This document shows, piece by piece, positions 51,200 through 60,263 of a DNA stretch of 64,000 nucleotides. The stretch is from Acerihabitans sp047324305 (lineage in GTDB: Bacteria > Pseudomonadota > Gammaproteobacteria > Enterobacterales > Enterobacteriaceae), in assembly GCF_047324305.1 (NCBI RefSeq), contig NZ_CP178740.1:3658001-3722000 (forward strand). The letters run 5' to 3'. Position numbers and translations under genes: made by a program. Each line of letters begins with the position of its first letter. Position 1 is the first letter of the stretch. The notes under the pieces are model-generated. The model did not search any database. It was given only the letters and a program-made list of their open reading frames with translations, and was not told the DNA's origin.

Positions 51200-53773
51200 T
51201 TATTTTGAGCCTTTATTTGAATGAGCTTCGATATGTTGCTTGGGTGATAATACACGCAAATTATCAATGTCATAAACTGCCCCGTCATGTTGGATGGGCT
51301 GCATATGATGAATTTCGAATTTTCGACGTTGACCGACCCATTCAGCTTCTCGAGTCACCGGAGCTGAGCCTTTTCGCAAATTTTCACTGGCAGCTTCGCC
51401 AAATTGATTCGATAATTCTGGGCTGCTACTCAATTCAAGCCAGAATGCTTTGCGAAAAGCTTTAAAAGAGCTGAATTGCCTTCCACGCAATTTATCCGCT
51501 ATCTGTGCCGGTATCGGAGCACCATTTTCAGTCGCCGCATCCCTAAGCCAATTATCACCCACCTCCTGGCCCCTTCCTGTAACCACTCCCGGCAGGTCCC
51601 GAGGCCCTTGCAGCATAACATAAACCGGCCGATACCCACTATCACTTGGGGGCACCACTATCAGGTCGTTAAAATCACATTCATCGTTAGCGGGGAAGGG
51701 CAACACCGTCGGCAGCGTGACCGGCTTTGCCTCATTACCCGTATGGGATAGTGATTTTGGCGCGTCGCTTGGTGTCACCAGTGCACCCAGGCCCTGGGCG
51801 CCCGGCGCTTTTTCGGGGGTGACGAAAATGGTTCGCCCGGGTAAGCCGCCTGCCGGTGGTATTGAGCAGCGGAAAACGCCATTGCCCGCAGGCTCGCCTT
51901 TAAACACGCGAATCGGCGTCTTCTCAGCCGTTTTCACCAGCTCAAGCTGAACCCTTTGGCCATCAATGCGTAGACGACCCCGAAATTCGGACTCGATGGT
52001 GGTGTGGTTATTCGCTGCGATGGCGAGTTCTTTAGCCGCAGGCAAATTTAGCGCATCAGCCGGAAGTGTTTGCCTGTAGTGTTTTGCGCCTGGAAGCGAA
52101 CTGCCTTCACCCGCTTTTAGTGGATGTAGACCAACGGCAACGGTCGTGACCTTAGCGCCAATGGGGCTTGCGGCAGCGGAGGCTTTTAACGCCTTTACCC
52201 CTTCTTTGGTCGCCATCGAGACGTTTTGCCAATTTAATGGCGATACCAGGGTGGCGGCGTTCGGTGAGGCTGGAGTTTGTGCAAACGCCTGCGCTCGGGT
52301 GTCACTAGCTTGAGTGGCTCTCCTCGGCGCCGGGTGAGGTTTCCCGCTAGAAACCGACACGTTTAATGCCGCGTTTGCTGCCCTAACCGGCACGGCATTT
52401 AACTGCGCCCTCCTCACCAAATTATCATTTGTCGCCGGTAGTGCGGTGCGCTCCGGTCTGCGTGTACCATCACGCATCCCGCACTGCTCGCGCGTGCCTT
52501 CGCAGATTTCACCGCCTAATGCAAATCCGTTGCCGCCGTTTAACACCGCCTCGCGGCCATAGCCCGCTGCCACGGTCCCTGCTGCGTTTATCGCCGCCGC
52601 AGCAGTGGCGAGTTGCGATACATCGCGTCCCGGCACCTTATCGCTGCCTTCACCCGCCTTACCGCTATAGGCTAACAACCCCATGCCTAGGGGAAGTCTG
52701 GCCATCCCCAGCGCGGCCGCCTTGAGTTCGCTTATCGCGGCGTGTATTCCAACGCTCTGAACCCTGCTGCCGACAGCGGATGCCAGACCACCTTCAGCAA
52801 CGACAGTGGCCAGAGTCGCCACCCCGCTTGAGCGCACGGCTGGCGCTATGTCTCGCGGTGCGTTAACCTCCGCCAGGGACGGTGGGACGGATGCGGAATT
52901 GGCGCAAACGCCTGCTGGGGGTTTGCCGTTTGCACTGATATCCGCTGCCGGACAATGCTGGGCGCTGTCGCAGTGCGCCGGTAACCCGCTTTGCCGCACA
53001 TGCGGTGTGGCGCAATTCTTAGCATCCAGCTCAGCTTGACGCTGCAGTGCCTGTTTTTCACGTTCACAGGCTGCGCGTTCGGCTTGCAGACGCGACCACA
53101 GTCTAAAACGGTCCCGGGCCTGCTGTTGCGCTAGCCGTTGGGACTCGGCTTTATTTTTTTCCCTGGCGTCCTGCTGGCTGACCCTTTTTTCATTCAGGTG
53201 GTGGCCGAAAGTACGGCCGGCGGTTTCAATCTCGCCATGGTTGCCCTCTCCTACAGGCGTCCCGGTAGATGAAAGGTCAACGGGGTAACTAAATACGCAG
53301 CTATTGCCGTGATGATTGGTTTTCACCACATAGATATTTTTAGCCACGCCTTTGCCAGACGCGACAGGTGAAAAATTAGTGACGCTATGCACAGTATTTC
53401 CGGCTACCCAGGTACAGTCCCTGGAAAATGAGATTTTGCCGGTTGGGGAGCAGCCATTATTAAAAATGTTGTGAAAATTGCCGCAGCCGCCGGCCAATGT
53501 AATACTGGATTGATGCACGGCTATGGCTCTGTCCATACATATAGCGGGAGGGCATCGATCCGCAGTAGTCCCGTAATCACCATAGCTTCCATCTCCCCGG
53601 CCGCCGCCACCCCCCCTATCGGTTGGACAACTTCGATTGGGGCCACAGCTGCCGGCGCTCGGGCCACAGCTGCCACGCGAGCCACCGCCGCCATTAGACG
53701 GCCCGCAGGTACCTCCCATCCCTACGCCCCCACCGCCTGAACATCCGCCAGGTCCACCACCTTCACGTCCCAT
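51200..53773 (-). CDS. Colicin/S-type pyocin-like bacteriocin with HNH DNase domain
   Basis: This 857-residue protein is predicted to kill related bacteria by cutting DNA. Residues 1-66 are Gly-rich, as in colicin translocation domains, but with many cysteines (C11, C23, C36, C43, C49, then C74, C79, C97, C108, C120, C159). A coiled coil rich in Glu, Arg and Gln spans about 195-253, followed by an Ala/Gly-rich middle. An S-type pyocin domain lies at about 600-735 (VVPPSDSGYRPVYVMLQGPRDLPG). The last 120 residues are an E9-type nuclease: WLRDAATENGAPIPAQIADKLR, then H822-H823, H847 and H851 in the metal site. AAGGAGG five bases before ATG 53773 fixes the start. No lysis gene, T-run or LexA box was seen. 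Confidence 0.92.
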   Translation of the reverse strand: MGREGGGPGGCSGGGGVGMGGTCGPSNGGGGSRGSCGPSAGSCGPNRSCPTDRGGGGGRGDGSYGDYGTTADRCPPAICMDRAIAVHQSSITLAGGCGNFHNIFNNGCSPTGKISFSRDCTWVAGNTVHSVTNFSPVASGKGVAKNIYVVKTNHHGNSCVFSYPVDLSSTGTPVGEGNHGEIETAGRTFGHHLNEKRVSQQDAREKNKAESQRLAQQQARDRFRLWSRLQAERAACEREKQALQRQAELDAKNCATPHVRQSGLPAHCDSAQHCPAADISANGKPPAGVCANSASVPPSLAEVNAPRDIAPAVRSSGVATLATVVAEGGLASAVGSRVQSVGIHAAISELKAAALGMARLPLGMGLLAYSGKAGEGSDKVPGRDVSQLATAAAAINAAGTVAAGYGREAVLNGGNGFALGGEICEGTREQCGMRDGTRRPERTALPATNDNLVRRAQLNAVPVRAANAALNVSVSSGKPHPAPRRATQASDTRAQAFAQTPASPNAATLVSPLNWQNVSMATKEGVKALKASAAASPIGAKVTTVAVGLHPLKAGEGSSLPGAKHYRQTLPADALNLPAAKELAIAANNHTTIESEFRGRLRIDGQRVQLELVKTAEKTPIRVFKGEPAGNGVFRCSIPPAGGLPGRTIFVTPEKAPGAQGLGALVTPSDAPKSLSHTGNEAKPVTLPTVLPFPANDECDFNDLIVVPPSDSGYRPVYVMLQGPRDLPGVVTGRGQEVGDNWLRDAATENGAPIPAQIADKLRGRQFSSFKAFRKAFWLELSSSPELSNQFGEAASENLRKGSAPVTREAEWVGQRRKFEIHHMQPIQHDGAVYDIDNLRVLSPKQHIEAHSNKGSK

Positions 53774-54521
53774 ATGTCCTCCTTGATATATCCGTGATAC
53801 TGCAAGCTGCAGGTGCGTTGACTACGTGCGCTCACCCGAACCACTTACCTGAGTGGGTTCATCGGGTTCTTTACTTGCCGCCTTCCTGCAATTTGAATTA
53901 TTTTGGGTATAAATTATTTAATACACTGACGCGCTATTCTTTTTATTTAATCAAGGCGATATTTATAATGCTGGATTAATGCGAAATAAAATTTAATCAC
54001 GAATAATATATTTAATGGTCGCTTCAATTATTTAACTTAAAATATTCCGATTGAGGCGGTCCATGCCAATGACCGAATACGGTAGCGGCATATCAATTTT
54101 TATGTGCAACAGTTATTTATAAATACCACTGAGCGGTTTTCCGCTAACAGAGTGCGCTGCCTTTGGTCATCAACTACATGATAAGCTCATCTCGTTAACG
54201 CTATTCTGCCGTGATAAACGCACTTTACCTTGGGATTAACGGAGAATGTATGCATTTTAGCTAAACGAATTATTTATTTCGGGGTTGTGATGTGCATTGG
54301 CGTGTTTTAGAAAAAGAATAATAATTAGATAAGAGTGGGATTTCTTACGTTTTATCAAAAAAGTCTAGATTAACCTAAAATTAACCAAAATAGTAAATGA
54401 GGATCTCATGCGCGACCTTTGTCCATCAAGAGTTAGGATTGATAACTATTTTAACGGAGAAATAAAAAGGCCCCACTTTCGTGGAGCCTTTATTTTACGC
54501 CTTTTCAGACGGTGAGGGAAA
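53774..54521. other. AT-rich region between the toxin gene and pflB
   Basis: About 750 bases, strongly AT-rich from 53880 to 54470, with no credible gene. It must contain the toxin promoter, read leftward; I searched for a CTG-N10-CAG LexA site and found none. The right end holds the pflB terminator. Confidence 0.55.
54466..54491 (-). terminator. Terminator of pflB
   Basis: AAAGGCCCCAC (54466-54476) pairs with GTGGAGCCTTT (54481-54491), with one internal mismatch and a TTTC loop. On the minus strand it leads into TTATTTC, 30 bases past the pflB stop. It would insulate the focA-pflB operon from the toxin. Confidence 0.78.
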
Positions 54522-56804
54522 TTACATTGACGCGGTGAAGGTACGGGTGATGACGTCCTTCTGCTGTTCTTTGGTCAATGAATTGAAGCGTACCGCATAG
54601 CCGGACACACGGATGGTCAGGTTAGGGTAATCTTCCGGATGTTCCATGGCTTGCACCAGCATTTCACGGTTCATCACGTTCACGTTCAGATGCTGACCGC
54701 CTTCGACGCCGGCTTCATGATGGAAATAACCGTCCATCAGGCCCGCCAGGTTGGCCCTGCGCACATCTTCATCTTTACCCAATGCTTTGGGCACGATGGA
54801 GAAGGTGTAGGAAATACCGTCTTTCGCATAGGCAAACGGCAGTTTGGCAACCGAGGTCAACGAGGCGACGGCGCCTTTCTGGTCACGGCCGTGCATCGGG
54901 TTGGCGCCCGGTCCGAACGGCGCGCCTGAACGACGTCCATCAGGGGTATTACCGGTCTTCTTACCATAAACCACGTTCGAGGTGATGGTCAGGATGGACT
55001 GGGTCGGTACCGCGTTACGGTAGGTCGGCAGTTTCTGAATTTTCTTCATGAAACGTTCCACCAGGTCGCAGGCGATATCATCGACGCGTGAGTCATTGTT
55101 ACCGAACTGCGGATATTCGCCTTCGATATCAAAGTCAACGGCCATGCCTTCGGCATCACGGATAGGCTTAACCTTGGCGTACTTGATGGCGGACAGTGAG
55201 TCGGCGGCAACGGACAAGCCGGCGATACCACAGGCCATGGTACGGTATACGTCGCGGTCATGCAGCGCCATCAGCGCGGCTTCGTAGCTGTACTTGTCAT
55301 GCATATAGTGAATGACGTTCAGCGCGGTGACGTACTGTTTAGCCAGCCAGTCCATGAAGTGGTCCATGCTGCTCAGCACGGTATCATAGTCCAGTACGGC
55401 ATCCATGATTGGCGCGGTTTTAGGGCCAACCTGGATTTTGGCTTTTTCGTCCATGCCGCCGTTGATTGCGTACAGCACCATTTTGGCCAGGTTGGCGCGG
55501 GCGCCGAAGAACTGCATTTGTTTACCGACAACCATCGGGCTGACGCAACAGGCGATAGCGTAATCGTCGTTGTTGAAATCGGGACGCATCAGGTCATCGT
55601 TTTCATACTGTACGGAAGACGTATCGATAGACACCTTGGCGGTGAATTTCTTCCAGCTGATCGGCAGTTTTTCCGACCACAGGATGGTCATGTTCGGTTC
55701 AGGAGCCGGTCCCATGGTGTACAGGGTATTCAAGAAACGGAAGCTGGTCTTGGAAACCAGGGTACGGCCGTCAACGCCCATGCCGCCCAGGGATTCGGTG
55801 GCCCAAATCGGGTCGCCGGAGAACAGTTCGTCATATTCCGGGGTACGCAGGAAACGGACCATACGCAGTTTCATGACCAGGTGGTCAATCAGTTCCTGTG
55901 CTTGTTCTTCAGTGATTTTGCCGGCTTTCAGGTCGCGTTCGATAAAGATATCAAGGAACGTCGAGGTACGGCCGAAGGACATGGCGGCGCCGTTCTGGGA
56001 TTTCACCGCGGCCAGATAGCCGAAGTAGGTCCACTGCACGGCTTCCTGCGCGGTGGTTGCCGGAACGGAGATGTCGCAACCGTATTTGGCGGCCATTTCC
56101 TTGATTTGCGCCAGGGCGCGATGTTGTTCGGCGATTTCTTCACGCAGACGGATAGTCGCTTCCAGATCTTCGCCGTTTTCCATTTTGCTTTGCAAAGAGG
56201 TGAACTGGGCGAATTTATCTTTCATCAGGAAGTCGATGCCGTACAGGGCGATACGACGGTAGTCGCCGATGATGCGGCCACGGCCGTAGGCATCGGGCAG
56301 ACCCGTCAGGGCCCCGGTTTTACGGCATTTCAGGATGTCCGGAGTATAGACATCGAACACACCCTGGTTATGGGTCTTGCGGTATTCGGTAAAGATTTTC
56401 TTGATTTCCGGATCCAGCTCGCGGTCATACGCTTTGCAGGAGCTTTCAACCATCTTGATGCCGCCGAACGGAATCAGGCCGCGTTTCAACGGCGCGTCGG
56501 TTTGCAGGCCGACGATTTTTTCCAGGCCCTTGGCGATATAACCGGCGTCATGGGAGGTAATGGTAGAGGCAACATCCGTATCAAAATCAACCGGCGCATG
56601 GGTGCGGTTTTCGGTTTTGATGCCTTCCATAACCTTGCCCCACAGTTCCGTGGTGGCGGGAGTAGCACCTGCCAGGAAGGCTTCGTTGCCTTCATAGGGG
56701 GTATAGTTTTTCTGGATAAAGTCACGAACATTGACTTCATTCTGCCAGTCGCCTTTGCTAAAACCTTCCCAAGCAGTGGCTAGTTTTGTGTTCAGATCGG
56801 TCAT
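54522..56804 (-). CDS. pflB: Formate C-acetyltransferase (pyruvate formate-lyase) PflB
   Basis: This 760-residue glycyl-radical enzyme converts pyruvate and CoA to acetyl-CoA and formate in anaerobic growth. The active-site pair C419-C420 lies in AIACCVSPMVVG, and the radical glycine is G735 in RVSGYAVRFN (counting the initiator Met; these are C418/C419 and G734 of E. coli). Length matches E. coli. AAGGTAGGT before ATG 56804 decides the start; the longer open frame to 56861 is not used. focA lies 62 bases upstream and is cotranscribed. Its activase pflA is on the same strand but about 4.3 kb away, beyond the bacteriocin genes. Confidence 0.97.
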   Translation of the reverse strand: MTDLNTKLATAWEGFSKGDWQNEVNVRDFIQKNYTPYEGNEAFLAGATPATTELWGKVMEGIKTENRTHAPVDFDTDVASTITSHDAGYIAKGLEKIVGLQTDAPLKRGLIPFGGIKMVESSCKAYDRELDPEIKKIFTEYRKTHNQGVFDVYTPDILKCRKTGALTGLPDAYGRGRIIGDYRRIALYGIDFLMKDKFAQFTSLQSKMENGEDLEATIRLREEIAEQHRALAQIKEMAAKYGCDISVPATTAQEAVQWTYFGYLAAVKSQNGAAMSFGRTSTFLDIFIERDLKAGKITEEQAQELIDHLVMKLRMVRFLRTPEYDELFSGDPIWATESLGGMGVDGRTLVSKTSFRFLNTLYTMGPAPEPNMTILWSEKLPISWKKFTAKVSIDTSSVQYENDDLMRPDFNNDDYAIACCVSPMVVGKQMQFFGARANLAKMVLYAINGGMDEKAKIQVGPKTAPIMDAVLDYDTVLSSMDHFMDWLAKQYVTALNVIHYMHDKYSYEAALMALHDRDVYRTMACGIAGLSVAADSLSAIKYAKVKPIRDAEGMAVDFDIEGEYPQFGNNDSRVDDIACDLVERFMKKIQKLPTYRNAVPTQSILTITSNVVYGKKTGNTPDGRRSGAPFGPGANPMHGRDQKGAVASLTSVAKLPFAYAKDGISYTFSIVPKALGKDEDVRRANLAGLMDGYFHHEAGVEGGQHLNVNVMNREMLVQAMEHPEDYPNLTIRVSGYAVRFNSLTKEQQKDVITRTFTASM

Positions 56805-56866
56805 TGTATACCTACCTTCTAATGTGGATTTCTTGAAACCCGGCTTTACGATGCGAGACAAACAGG

Positions 56867-57724
56867 TTAATGCTTGTTCCCACCGCGCAGATAAATCATC
56901 CAGTACGTCAACCCTACCAGTAACCCCCCGCCGATAATGTTGCCGATGGTAACCGGTATCAGATTATCGATGATAAAGTTGCTAATGGTCAGGTGTGAAA
57001 ACTGTTCTGGTGCCATCCCAACGGCCTGCCAGAATTCCGGCGCTGCGAAATTCTTGATAACGATGCCCAGCGGGATCATAAACATATTGGCGATGCTATG
57101 CTCAAAACCGCTGGCAACGAACATCGCGACCGGGAAAATCATGGCGAACATTTTATCCGTCAGGCTGCGGCCGGAATAACTCATCCACACCGCCAGGCAG
57201 ACCATCAGATTAGCCAGGATCCCCAGACATACCGCTTCGATAAAAGTATGGTGCATTTTATGATCGGCGGTTTGCAAAACGTTAAGGCCCCACGCGCCGT
57301 TTGCCACCATATGCTCACCGGAGAACCAAATCAGGGCGACGAAAAACAACGCGCCGAACAGGTTGCCGATGTAGACGTTGATCCAGTTGCGAACCAGCTG
57401 TCCCCAGGTGATGCGTCCGCTGGCTTTCGCCACCATGATGAGCACCGTGGAGGTGAACAGGTCGGCGCCGCAAACCACCACCAACATTAATCCCAACGAA
57501 AAGCATATACCGCCGATAAGCTTGGAGATGCCGTAAGGCATGGTGCCGGCACCGGTGGTAGCTGTAATATAGAACGCGAAGGCTATGGAAATAAAAACGC
57601 CGGCGGTAATGGCCAGAAAAAACGTTTTTGACGGTTGCTTGGTTGCTTTATAGACGCCCGCCTCTTCAGCAACTTTCGCCATGGCATCGGGTAATTTCAG
57701 GTCAAAAGGGTTGTCAGACTTCAC
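56867..57724 (-). CDS. focA: Formate channel FocA
   Basis: This 285-residue FNT-family protein forms a pentameric formate/nitrite-type channel in the inner membrane and exports the formate made by PflB. Six hydrophobic helices are present, and the gating region near the conserved histidine reads VASGFEHSIANMFMIPLGI. The N-terminal helix that interacts with PflB (KSDNPFDLKLPDAMAKVAEEAGVYKA) is conserved. Translation starts at GTG 57724. An FNR-type site lies 62 bases upstream. Confidence 0.96.
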   Translation of the reverse strand: MKSDNPFDLKLPDAMAKVAEEAGVYKATKQPSKTFFLAITAGVFISIAFAFYITATTGAGTMPYGISKLIGGICFSLGLMLVVVCGADLFTSTVLIMVAKASGRITWGQLVRNWINVYIGNLFGALFFVALIWFSGEHMVANGAWGLNVLQTADHKMHHTFIEAVCLGILANLMVCLAVWMSYSGRSLTDKMFAMIFPVAMFVASGFEHSIANMFMIPLGIVIKNFAAPEFWQAVGMAPEQFSHLTISNFIIDNLIPVTIGNIIGGGLLVGLTYWMIYLRGGNKH

Positions 57725-57785
57725 ACAAACTCTCTCGTTGGATTAATTAACGACCTAATTCTAACAAACGAGTATAGAGCAAAAA

Positions 57786-57799
57786 TTGATATAGATCAT
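57786..57799 (-). promoter_or_regulatory. FNR-type box of the focA-pflB promoter
   Basis: TTGATATAGATCAT matches the FNR consensus TTGAT-N4-ATCAA with one mismatch in the last base. It lies 62 bases before the focA start. FNR and ArcA induce focA-pflB anaerobically in E. coli, so the position is meaningful. Confidence 0.72.
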
Positions 57800-58189
57800 A
57801 ATGGCCCAAACTTAATCCCCCTTGACAGGCAAGATAAGACGTCTCATTTATTTCAAATATTTGATAAATAAAGAAAAAATAAATTTTAATTATTACATAA
57901 AGATTTGAAGACCACATTTTTTGTACATTTTGACGCGTTATGGAATAGCCATTAATGTGGGTAATTTGTTTCATCCGGACCTATTATTTTGCCGGATTTT
58001 ACTTTCCTGAAACAATGACGCTAAAAAGGAAACGTCAATAATCGCGCGGTTATCTTCACCTCGGCTTCATATTTATGGCTCTACTATACGCGCAAGGCAC
58101 AAAAAATGCAGGGTTATCTTGTGGCCCACGGGCACGGCGGGCCGTCGTCATGGCCGCCGGGCGCGATGCCCGACGGTCGTGCATGTGAT

Positions 58190-58212
58190 GCCGGGATGTT
58201 CACCGTCCCGGC
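58190..58212 (-). terminator. Possible ycaO terminator hairpin
   Basis: GCCGGGA (58190-58196) pairs with TCCCGGC (58206-58212) with a 9-base loop, about 40 bases past the ycaO stop. It has no T-run, so it is tentative. Confidence 0.35.
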
Positions 58213-58252
58213 GCGGCGGATCGGCGGTTTGCAGCGGCGCGCCGGCGTAACC

Positions 58253-60016
58253 TTATGCCAGGCGCCAATAGCGGCGTTTGGCCGTCTGCAGCTTTTCATA
58301 GGCGGCAAGCAGGGCGCGGTGGGTGGGCAGGGCGTGCAGGTCGCTGTCGATATCGAATAAGCCGTAAAAACAGTTTTCGCCCTTAAGCGCCGCCTGCGCG
58401 CGCTCAAGCGTGGCCTGGCCGTACATGCGCGCAAAGGCAGCAACATACTGCTCCAGCTCGCGGTCCGGTTCCTGGGTCAGCAACAGCAGGCTATGCAGGC
58501 AGCGGTAAAAATTTTCGCGTTCCGGCGTAAAAACCGATGCATTGAAGTCCCTGGTCCATTCGGTCCACATCAGCGCCTGCTCCAGGTCGCCGCCCGCCAG
58601 CGCCAGCATCACCTTCAGCTCGCCCACGCGCAGGGTAAACCAGCCGTTATCCCTGCCGGTCGCCAGCCCCAGCAGTTCCCGGACGCGGGTGAAGTCGTCC
58701 AGCCCTTCGTCGTCCAGTTGCTCTATCAGCGCCAGGTAGCGCTGCTTCGGCCAGCGGCTGCCGGGCAGGCTGGTCAGGGTGGCGCGCAGATGGGCGGCCA
58801 TGGTGTTATTGGCCAACAGCAAGTCTTCAACCGGATAGATATCCGACATCCCGGGCACCAGGATGCGGCAGGCATACACATCCAGATGCTCGTAATCGGC
58901 GATATAGACTTCGGCGTGCAGGCGCTGGAAAATGGCCATCAGAGTGGTGAATTCGTCGCCGGTGCTGCCGCTGAAGTCCCAGTCGGCAAAGTCGTAATCA
59001 GCATCCTGCTTAAACAGATCCCAGGAAATCAGGCCGCTGGAGTCGATAAAATGGGTTTCCAGATTGGTCTGCTCCGCCACTTCCTCGTCGTCAAAGGTCG
59101 GCGGCGTGAACACATCCAGGTCTTTCAGGCTGCGGCCCTGCAACAATTCGGTTACCGTGCGCTCCAGCGCCACGCCGAAGTCCGGATGCGCGCCAAACGA
59201 GGCGAAGCAGGTGCCGTTGGCGGGATTAAACAATACCACGCACATCACCGGATACAGCCCGCCCAGCGACGCGTCATAGGCGAAAATCGGGAAGCCCTCC
59301 TCTTCCAGGCGGGCGATGGCCTCGATCACGCCGGGATAACGGGCCATTACCGCCGGCGGGATAGCCGGCAGGCTTATGGACTCGGCGATAATCCGGTTCT
59401 TTATATGGCGCTCGAACACTTCCGACAATGCCTGCACCCGGGCTTCATTGGCGGTATTGCCCGCCGACATGCCGTTGGAGACATACAGGTTGCCGATGAT
59501 GTTCACCGGGATATACACCGTCTGCCGGTCGGACTGACGCTCAAACGGCAGGGCGCAGATGCCGCGCGCGGCATTGCCTGATTGCAGGTCGACCAGCGCG
59601 GGGGCGGTCAGCTCCTGCTGCGGATCGTAAAATGCCCGCAGGCCATCGTCGAGGATGCCCGACGGCAAACGGCCATCGGCGGGCAGCGCGAACCATTTCT
59701 CGTTGGGATAATGCACGAACCCGTCATTGGCGATACTGGCGCCAAGATAAAAATCGGCAAAAAAATAGTTGGTGGACAACCGCTCGAAATACTCGCCCAG
59801 CGCCGACGCCAGGGCGGCTTTTTTACTGGCGCCCTTACCGTTGGTAAAACACAGCGGACAGTCGCGATCGCGGATATGCACCGACCACACGTGCGGCACG
59901 GGATTCAGCCAGGAAGCCTCTTCGATATTAAATCCCAGCGCGCCGAGCTGCTGGTAAAAGCGGGCGATGGAGTCTTCTAGGGCGGCGTCTTTACCGGGAA
60001 TAAATGTTTGTGACAT
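58253..60016 (-). CDS. ycaO: YcaO (ATP-dependent cyclodehydratase-family protein, RimO partner)
   Basis: This 587-residue protein belongs to the YcaO superfamily, which activates amide carbonyls with ATP. E. coli YcaO itself promotes beta-methylthiolation of ribosomal protein S12 by RimO. The ATP-binding residues are recognisable in NGKGASKKAALASALGEYFERLS and SAGNTANEARVQALSEVFERHIKNRIIAE. The C-terminal ~170 residues are TPR-like. It lacks a peptide-binding neighbour or precursor peptide, so it is the housekeeping form and not a RiPP azoline synthase. ycaP, its E. coli neighbour, is absent. Confidence 0.95.
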   Translation of the reverse strand: MSQTFIPGKDAALEDSIARFYQQLGALGFNIEEASWLNPVPHVWSVHIRDRDCPLCFTNGKGASKKAALASALGEYFERLSTNYFFADFYLGASIANDGFVHYPNEKWFALPADGRLPSGILDDGLRAFYDPQQELTAPALVDLQSGNAARGICALPFERQSDRQTVYIPVNIIGNLYVSNGMSAGNTANEARVQALSEVFERHIKNRIIAESISLPAIPPAVMARYPGVIEAIARLEEEGFPIFAYDASLGGLYPVMCVVLFNPANGTCFASFGAHPDFGVALERTVTELLQGRSLKDLDVFTPPTFDDEEVAEQTNLETHFIDSSGLISWDLFKQDADYDFADWDFSGSTGDEFTTLMAIFQRLHAEVYIADYEHLDVYACRILVPGMSDIYPVEDLLLANNTMAAHLRATLTSLPGSRWPKQRYLALIEQLDDEGLDDFTRVRELLGLATGRDNGWFTLRVGELKVMLALAGGDLEQALMWTEWTRDFNASVFTPERENFYRCLHSLLLLTQEPDRELEQYVAAFARMYGQATLERAQAALKGENCFYGLFDIDSDLHALPTHRALLAAYEKLQTAKRRYWRLA

Positions 60017-60263
60017 GCAGGTTCTCTTTTTATTGTCTTGAAAGGCGCATAATACGGTGTTTTCTGCCGTGCCTCCATGTATTCCCCCGATCGTGAGCGC
60101 GGCAGCGGCCGGTTTTATCCGCCCTGGCGCCGTTAAGACCGGGTGCGGGTGGCGGCGCTGAAATTACGCCCGATAAGCAATAACCGTTGCGACGCCCCGA
60201 TGCGAGTGATAAAAACGATAGAATGAGTATTAACGAATTTTTTGGCCAACGTGGTGGATGGAA

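Larger units (their letters stand above)
57725..58252. other. Region between ycaO and focA containing the focA-pflB promoter
   Basis: About 530 bases. The left 300 bases (57725-58020) are AT-rich and hold the FNR box and presumably several anaerobic promoters, as in E. coli. The right part is GC-rich with a hairpin downstream of ycaO. No gene is supportable. Confidence 0.6.

Noticed and set aside
53774..54521. LexA (SOS) operator for the bacteriocin
   Set aside because: I looked for CTGT-N8-ACAG and near matches across the toxin upstream region and found none.
55260..56783. Long plus-strand open frame opposite pflB
   Set aside because: pflB is conserved along its whole length; the antisense frame arises from its codon bias.
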